Shown: in pieces, positions 59,780-64,000 of the stretch
Layout: each line of letters opens with the position of its first letter
Numbering within the stretch: position 1 is the first letter of the stretch
Origin: Planctomonas sp. JC2975
GTDB taxonomy: Bacteria; Actinomycetota; Actinomycetes; Actinomycetales; Microbacteriaceae
DNA: 64,000 bases
NCBI RefSeq assembly: GCF_012985205.1
Contig: NZ_JABEKS010000004.1
Span: 124,001 to 188,000, forward strand
Direction of reading: 5' to 3'
Notes under the pieces: model-generated
Databases searched by the model: none
The model's input: the letters and a program-made list of their open reading frames with translations, nothing else
What the model was told of the DNA's origin: nothing
Program-made: the position numbers and the translations under genes

Positions 59780-61585
59780 ATGTCGCACGCCGCAACGAAG
59801 GCCGAGCCGGAGGCATCCGCTTCCGGATCGCCCAAGATGTCGCCGCGGCAGGTGCTCGAGGCGCTCTCCGGCCTGTTGCTCGGCATGTTCGTGTCGATCC
59901 TCGCCGGTACCGTCGTCTCCACCTCGCTGCCGAAGATCGTCTCCGACCTCAAGGGCGATCAGACCGCCTACACCTGGGTCGTCGTCGCCACCCTTCTGGC
60001 CACCACCGTCACCACGCCCATCTGGGGCAAGCTGTCCGACCTGTTCAACCGCAAGCTGCTGATCCAGCTCTCGCTCGCCATCTTCGTGATCGGTTCCGCG
60101 CTGGCCGGGTTCTCGCAGGATCCGTCGATGCTGATCGGCTTCCGCGTCGTGCAGGGTGTCGGCGCCGGCGGTCTCACCGCCCTCAGCCAGGTCATCATGG
60201 CCGACATCATCAGCCCGCGTGAGCGCGGCAAGTACATGGGCATATTCGGGGCCATCATGGCCATCGGCACCGTCGGCGGACCACTGCTCGGCGGCCTGCT
60301 CACCGACTCGATCGGATGGCGCTGGAACTTCTTCGTCGGCGTCCCGTTCGCGGTGCTCGCCATCATCCTGCTGCAGGTCACGCTCCGTCTGCCCAAGCGG
60401 CCGAAGCGGAAGGTGTCGATCGACTACCTCGGTGCGGTGCTGATCGCCGCGGGCGTATCGATCCTGCTGATCTGGGTTTCGCTCGCCGGCCAGAAGGGTC
60501 AGTTCGAGTGGGCGTCCGCCACCAGCTTCTGGATGGTCGCCGGAGCAGCGCTCGCGCTGATCCTCGCCGTCATCGTCGAGCTGAAGGCGAAGGAGCCGGT
60601 CATCCCGCTTCGTCTCTTCAAGAACCGCACCTTCACGTTCGCGGTGATCGCGAGCATCTCCGTCGGTGTCGCGATGTTCGGCACCTCGGTGTTCCTCGGT
60701 CAGTACATGCAGCTGGCCCGTGGCGCCACCCCGACGCAGTCCGGTCTGCTGACTCTGCCGATGATGGCGGGCATCCTGCTGTCGTCGATCGTGGTCGGCC
60801 AGATCATCAGCCGTACCGGCAAGTGGAAGGCCTTCATGGTGGTGGGCAGCGTGCTCCTCATCGCCGGCCTGTTCCTGATGGGAACCATCACCTACGACAC
60901 GAACTACGTGCTCCTGTCGATCTACATGTTCGTGCTCGGCGCCGGCGTCGGAATGGTCATGCAGAACCTGGTGCTGATCGTGCAGAACGTCGTCGCGCCG
61001 AGCGAGATGGGTGCGGCGAGCGCGGGTGTGACATTCTTCCGCAGCCTCGGCGGCACAGCGGGCGTCTCGGTGCTGGGCTCCGTGCTGGGCACGCAGGTCG
61101 CGAACCACATCAGCGACAGCGGTCCGGACCTCACCAAGGCGATCATGGACCTCGGTCCCGCCGGTGCACCGATCGCCAAGTCGCTGCAGGCCGGCACCAT
61201 CCCGGCCGTGTCGTCGCTGCCCGACAGCGTGCGGGTGATCGTCGAGTCCGCCTACGGACAGTCCGTGGCGTTCGTCTTCCTGATCGCGGCGCCGCTCGCG
61301 ATCATCACCCTCATCGCGGTGTGCCTGCTGCCCAACAAGCGGCTCGGCACCAAGACCGCCATCGAGCGCCAGCACGACGAGGATGCAGCCTCTCTCGACA
61401 GCGAAGGCGCGATCGCCCTCGCCGCGGCGGAGGTCATCGACGACGCGGAGGCGCTGATCGGAGGTGAGCCGCTGGAGGTGGCGGAGTCCCTCGCGGATGC
61501 CGACCACGAGGATGACTCGCGACGGCGTGCGGCGCAGGCGGCGGGCATCCGCCGCGCAGGGGTGGAGGAGAGCGCGTCGCTATGA
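59780..61585 (+). CDS. DHA2-family multidrug efflux MFS transporter (EmrB/QacA type)
   Basis: A 601-residue, 14-helix drug:H+ antiporter: LLLGMFVSILAGTVVSTSLPKIVSDL as helix 1, motif A GKLSDLFNRKLLIQLSLAIF, motif GFRVVQGVGAGGLTALSQVIMADIISPRERGKYMG, and motif C MGIFGAIMAIGTVGGPLLGGLL. The acidic C-terminal tail (about residues 530-601) is longer than usual. The ATG at 59780 has GGAG nine bases upstream. It is coupled to the MarR gene by a four-base overlap; transport of toxic compounds under MarR control is expected. Confidence 0.92.
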   Translation: MSHAATKAEPEASASGSPKMSPRQVLEALSGLLLGMFVSILAGTVVSTSLPKIVSDLKGDQTAYTWVVVATLLATTVTTPIWGKLSDLFNRKLLIQLSLAIFVIGSALAGFSQDPSMLIGFRVVQGVGAGGLTALSQVIMADIISPRERGKYMGIFGAIMAIGTVGGPLLGGLLTDSIGWRWNFFVGVPFAVLAIILLQVTLRLPKRPKRKVSIDYLGAVLIAAGVSILLIWVSLAGQKGQFEWASATSFWMVAGAALALILAVIVELKAKEPVIPLRLFKNRTFTFAVIASISVGVAMFGTSVFLGQYMQLARGATPTQSGLLTLPMMAGILLSSIVVGQIISRTGKWKAFMVVGSVLLIAGLFLMGTITYDTNYVLLSIYMFVLGAGVGMVMQNLVLIVQNVVAPSEMGAASAGVTFFRSLGGTAGVSVLGSVLGTQVANHISDSGPDLTKAIMDLGPAGAPIAKSLQAGTIPAVSSLPDSVRVIVESAYGQSVAFVFLIAAPLAIITLIAVCLLPNKRLGTKTAIERQHDEDAASLDSEGAIALAAAEVIDDAEALIGGEPLEVAESLADADHEDDSRRRAAQAAGIRRAGVEESASL

Positions 61586-62073
61586 TGCCGACCATGACCG
61601 AGAGCGACCGCGCCGCAGGCGGCGACGCCCGTGACCGTGGCGCCTCGGACCTCGACGATGCGATCGCCTCGGTCGAGCGCGAGTTCGGCTCGCTGTTCGT
61701 CAAGCTCCGCACCCGGATGCGTGCCCAGGCTCTCGAAGTCGACCCCCAGCTGCCGCCGTTCGGCTACATCATGCTCGGTGCGCTCGCGCGCTCCGGTCCG
61801 ATGCACGCCGGCGCTCTCGCCGAGGAGTTGTACGCGGACAAGAGCCTGGTGAGCAGACAGGCAAGCCAGCTCGAGCAGCTCGGTCTGCTGCGACGGGAGC
61901 AGGATCCGGTCGACCGCCGGGCGACCTATTTCGCCGCCACCGATGAGGCACGACGCCGGCTGGAAGCGATCGCGAACCGCAACCGCGCCGAGATGCGCAG
62001 CGGGCTCGCGGACTGGGACGTGAGCGACCTGCACCTGTTCGCCCAGTTGATGCACCGGCTCAACGAGCTCTGA
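61582..62073 (+). CDS. MarR-family transcriptional regulator
   Basis: A 163-residue regulator: LDDAIASVEREFGSLFVKLRTRMRAQALEVD, PPFGYIMLGALARSGPMHAGALAEELYADKSLVSRQASQLEQLGLLRREQDPVDRRATYFAATDEARRRL, the standard MarR wing motif DPVDRRA. It starts in an ATGA overlap with the efflux gene and probably represses the operon at 59640-59701. A second ATG four codons in is also possible. Confidence 0.9.
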   Translation: MMPTMTESDRAAGGDARDRGASDLDDAIASVEREFGSLFVKLRTRMRAQALEVDPQLPPFGYIMLGALARSGPMHAGALAEELYADKSLVSRQASQLEQLGLLRREQDPVDRRATYFAATDEARRRLEAIANRNRAEMRSGLADWDVSDLHLFAQLMHRLNEL

Positions 62074-62128
62074 GCCGGCGCTTGTCGTCCGTGCCGGATC
62101 GGCGGGGACGAGGCGAGCCGAGAACCGG

Positions 62129-62168
62129 CGATGCGCCGTGAGAAGCGACACCTTCTCACGGCGCATCG
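62129..62168. terminator. Strong bidirectional terminator hairpin
   Basis: A perfect 17-bp stem (62129-62145, CGATGCGCCGTGAGAAG, with 62152-62168) and six-base loop, followed on the plus strand by TTCATTT, lie between the convergent marR and epimerase genes. Confidence 0.8.
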
Positions 62169-62193
62169 TTCATTTCCGGCGCCAGGCCCGGAC

Positions 62194-63045
62194 TCAGACG
62201 TGGTCGCGCCAGGAATGCTGCGGGTCGTAGCCGAGCAGGCGTCGCGCCTTGTCGACGGACAGCATGGTGTCGTGCTCGCCGAGCTCGCGCGCGATCTCGA
62301 CGTTCGGGAACTCCGCGGCGGCGAGTTCGGCGTTCGTCCGGTCCGAGACCGTGTCGGCCGCGGCGATGATGAACGCCTCGAAGCCGGTGAGATCCGACTC
62401 CACCGCCTTGAGGATGGCCTGGCCGCCGTCGCGCGCGTCGATGTATCCGAAGGCGTTCCAGCGCCGGTTCGAGGTGTCGACGTCGTATCCGGGGAAGGCG
62501 GCGTAGTCATCCGGATCCATCACGTTGGAGAACCGGAGGCCGATGATCTTCAGCTGCGGATCCCACCGGATGAACTGCTTCGCCATCGTCTCTTCGAGGT
62601 GCTTGACGAGCGAATACGTCGACTCAGGGCGTCCCGGGTACTCCTCGTCGATCGGCAGGTAGGGCGGATCGATGTCGAACGGAAGACCGAGCACCGTCTC
62701 GCTCGACGCGTAGACGATGTTGCGGATGCCGAGCGTCCGGGCCGCCTGGAACACGTGATACGTGCTCAGGATGTTGTTCTCGAACGTGGCGACGTCGCTG
62801 CGGATGCCCGGCGCCGGGATGGCTCCGAGGTGGACGATGGCGTCGTATCCGGGCTGGCGCGCACCGTCGCGAACGCCGGCGAGGGCGTCCACCACCTGCC
62901 CGTAGTCCTTCAGGTCGACCTGCAGGAAGCCGGGACCACGACTGCCCGCCACATCGAAGTTGGTGACATCGTGCCCCGCTTCACGAAGCACGCGAACGGC
63001 CGTACGGCCGAGCTTTCCAGAACCGCCGGTGAGTGCAATGCGCAT
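62194..63045 (-). CDS. NAD-dependent epimerase/dehydratase (extended SDR)
   Basis: A 283-residue extended SDR: IALTGGSGKLGRTAVRVLREAGHDV dinucleotide motif, DAIVHLGAIPAPG, NIVYASSETVLG, and catalytic YSLVKHLEE (YxxxK). It continues LRFSNVMDPDDYAAFPGY. Such enzymes epimerise or oxidise nucleotide sugars or uronates (uronate dehydrogenases share this size and the YSLVK-type motif). The ATG at 63045 starts directly at the Rossmann strand. Stand-alone; function not specific from sequence. Confidence 0.85.
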   Translation of the reverse strand: MRIALTGGSGKLGRTAVRVLREAGHDVTNFDVAGSRGPGFLQVDLKDYGQVVDALAGVRDGARQPGYDAIVHLGAIPAPGIRSDVATFENNILSTYHVFQAARTLGIRNIVYASSETVLGLPFDIDPPYLPIDEEYPGRPESTYSLVKHLEETMAKQFIRWDPQLKIIGLRFSNVMDPDDYAAFPGYDVDTSNRRWNAFGYIDARDGGQAILKAVESDLTGFEAFIIAAADTVSDRTNAELAAAEFPNVEIARELGEHDTMLSVDKARRLLGYDPQHSWRDHV

Positions 63046-63139
63046 GCCGCCCAGTCTTCCACCGCGGGACCGTGCGATGTCGGGACCGGTACGGACGCCA
63101 TGCGAGTCCTGAATGACGAGGTGTCGACTCGCCGCCGGC

Positions 63140-64000
63140 TCAGGGAGCGACTGAGCCGCGCTCGGTGAACTCGGAGACCTCGTCGCTCGCTCCCGCCGCC
63201 GACCGATCGGTCGCCCGCGACTCGATCTCCGGTACCTCGACCTCCGGTACCTCGGCCTCCGACACCTCCGTTTCGGGCCCATTGGCTTCCGGCACGTCGA
63301 CCTGCGGCTTCTCGGCCTCCGGTCCTTCGGCCTCTGACACCTCGCCCTCCGACACCTCGTCCTCCGGCACATCGATCTCGGGCGCTTCGTCGGTCACCGG
63401 CGTCGACTCGTCAAGCGGCAGCCGCACCGTGAAGCACGTGCGCCCCGGCTCGCTGTCGACCTCGACGGATCCGCCCTGCGCGACGGCGACCGCCCGCACG
63501 ATGGCCAGCCCCAGGCCGGTCGACCCGGTGTGCCTCGACCTGGATGAGTCCCCGCGCGCGAACCGCTCGAAGAGCGTCGGCTGCAGGTCGTCGGGGATGC
63601 CGGGGCCGTCGTCCGTCACGGTCACGACCGCCTGCGGGATGCCGCTGCCGTCGTCCGGCGTGCGGTCCACGCTGAGCTCGGTCGCGACGTTCGTGCCCTC
63701 CGGCGTGTGCACGCGGGCGTTCGTCAGCAGGTTGGCGATCACCTCGTAGAGGCGCGGTCCGTCGCCGAGCACGGTGACCGGCTCGGACGGAAGGTCCATG
63801 CTCCAGCGGTGGTCGCGTCCCGCGGCGTGGGCATCCGAGACGGCGTCGATCACCAGACGCGACAGGTCAACGGGCTCGTGATCCAGTTCGCGGCCTTCGT
63901 CGAGACGGGCGAGCAGCAGCAGGTCTTCGACGAGCGCCGTCATCCGCTCGGCCTCCGACTCGATCCGCCCCAGGGAGTGCACAGCGTCCTCCGGCAGCGG
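63140..64000 (-). CDS. Sensor histidine kinase (C-terminal part; runs off the right edge)
   Basis: The last 286 residues are in the window. They begin inside the HisKA dimerisation helix (HSLGRIESEAERMTALVEDLLLLARLDEGR), followed by the ATPase domain with N box LYEVIANLLTNARVHTP, G1 VTDDGPGIPDDL, F box TLFERFARGDSSRS and G2 TGLGLAIVRAVAVAQGG. After the domain comes a tail with ten pentapeptide units of E-x-E/D-x-P/S type (63218-63379), then a short Ser/Thr-rich end. The phosphorylated His and the sensor part are outside the window. The response-regulator gene is expected further right. Confidence 0.92.
   Translation of the reverse strand, partial: PLPEDAVHSLGRIESEAERMTALVEDLLLLARLDEGRELDHEPVDLSRLVIDAVSDAHAAGRDHRWSMDLPSEPVTVLGDGPRLYEVIANLLTNARVHTPEGTNVATELSVDRTPDDGSGIPQAVVTVTDDGPGIPDDLQPTLFERFARGDSSRSRHTGSTGLGLAIVRAVAVAQGGSVEVDSEPGRTCFTVRLPLDESTPVTDEAPEIDVPEDEVSEGEVSEAEGPEAEKPQVDVPEANGPETEVSEAEVPEVEVPEIESRATDRSAAGASDEVSEFTERGSVAP
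63218..63379 (-). repeat. 15-bp/5-residue tandem repeat in the kinase tail
   Basis: 162 bases code for ten five-residue units (EIDVP, EDEVS, EGEVS, EAEGP, EAEKP, QVDVP, EANGP, ETEVS, EAEVP, EVEVP) plus EIES. The DNA unit is close to CTCCGGCACCTCGGC in plus orientation. The repeat makes a long acidic, proline-spaced tail after the ATPase domain. Confidence 0.85.

Noticed and set aside
59681-61507. A 608-codon minus-strand frame antisense to the DHA2 pump
   Set aside because: Low-complexity Asp/Arg/His/Gly composition and no family motif; it is a shadow of the pump gene.

Overview
The window is high-GC DNA from an actinobacterium. Support for this includes a DUF664/DinB-type mycothiol transferase-like protein, metB next to a CBS-domain cystathionine beta-synthase, a DtxR-family regulator, many LacI repressors, and weak -10/-35 promoters. 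The gene content resembles a soil or plant-associated Microbacteriaceae (Leifsonia/Humibacter-like), but that placement is inference. No phage, transposase, CRISPR array, tRNA or rRNA was seen. Both ends cut genes: a sugar-binding lipoprotein at the left and a histidine kinase at the right.

Region by region. 0-6.5 kb: a LacI regulator divergent from a truncated sugar-binding protein gene, glycerate kinase, and an overlapping three-gene catabolic operon (Gfo/Idh dehydrogenase, DUF993, TIM-barrel epimerase) behind a promoter with a LacI-type operator. 6.8-13.3 kb: a short UvrA-like double-ABC protein, an SHS-type MFS transporter, a ThuA-like protein, and a divergent NmrA-like reductase/TetR pair. 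13.3-24 kb: a sugar-acid or oligouronide module. It has DUF624, two ABC permeases, a binding protein and a 2-hydroxyacid dehydrogenase on one strand, and an overlapping heparinase II/III, DeoR/LacI-hybrid regulator and DUF2264 cassette on the other. 24-42 kb: a larger polysaccharide locus with LacI, two permeases, a BNR-4 beta-propeller, a Tat-type binding lipoprotein, a second LacI, a 1550-residue secreted beta-helix protein, a second paralogous Tat-type binding lipoprotein, an alpha/beta hydrolase and a GH106-like enzyme. 42-47.3 kb: mainly housekeeping genes (mycothiol transferase-like, cyclase, MetB, CBS, MntR-like). 47.4-54.5 kb: an MFS/GntR pair and a third sugar ABC operon ending in its own LacI. 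54.6-64 kb: RidA, dienelactone hydrolase, a MarR/MFS pair, rplJ-rplL with a leader attenuator, a DHA2 efflux pump/MarR operon, an NAD-dependent epimerase and the kinase.

How the parts may work together. The 13-42 kb stretch behaves like a Gram-positive polysaccharide-utilisation island. One secreted beta-helix protein may act outside the cell, three binding proteins feed two permease pairs, and intracellular enzymes (heparinase-like, DUF2264, BNR-4, GH106-like, esterase) would finish the oligosaccharides. The family combination fits a rhamnose- and uronate-containing plant glycan, but the substrate is inference. No transport ATPase is encoded, so a shared MsmK/MsmX-type ATPase elsewhere is expected. 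The permease operon and the second binding-protein operon, about 9 kb apart, have the same operator-promoter-operator arrangement. Three of the ABC operons also carry strong hairpins just after the binding-protein gene.
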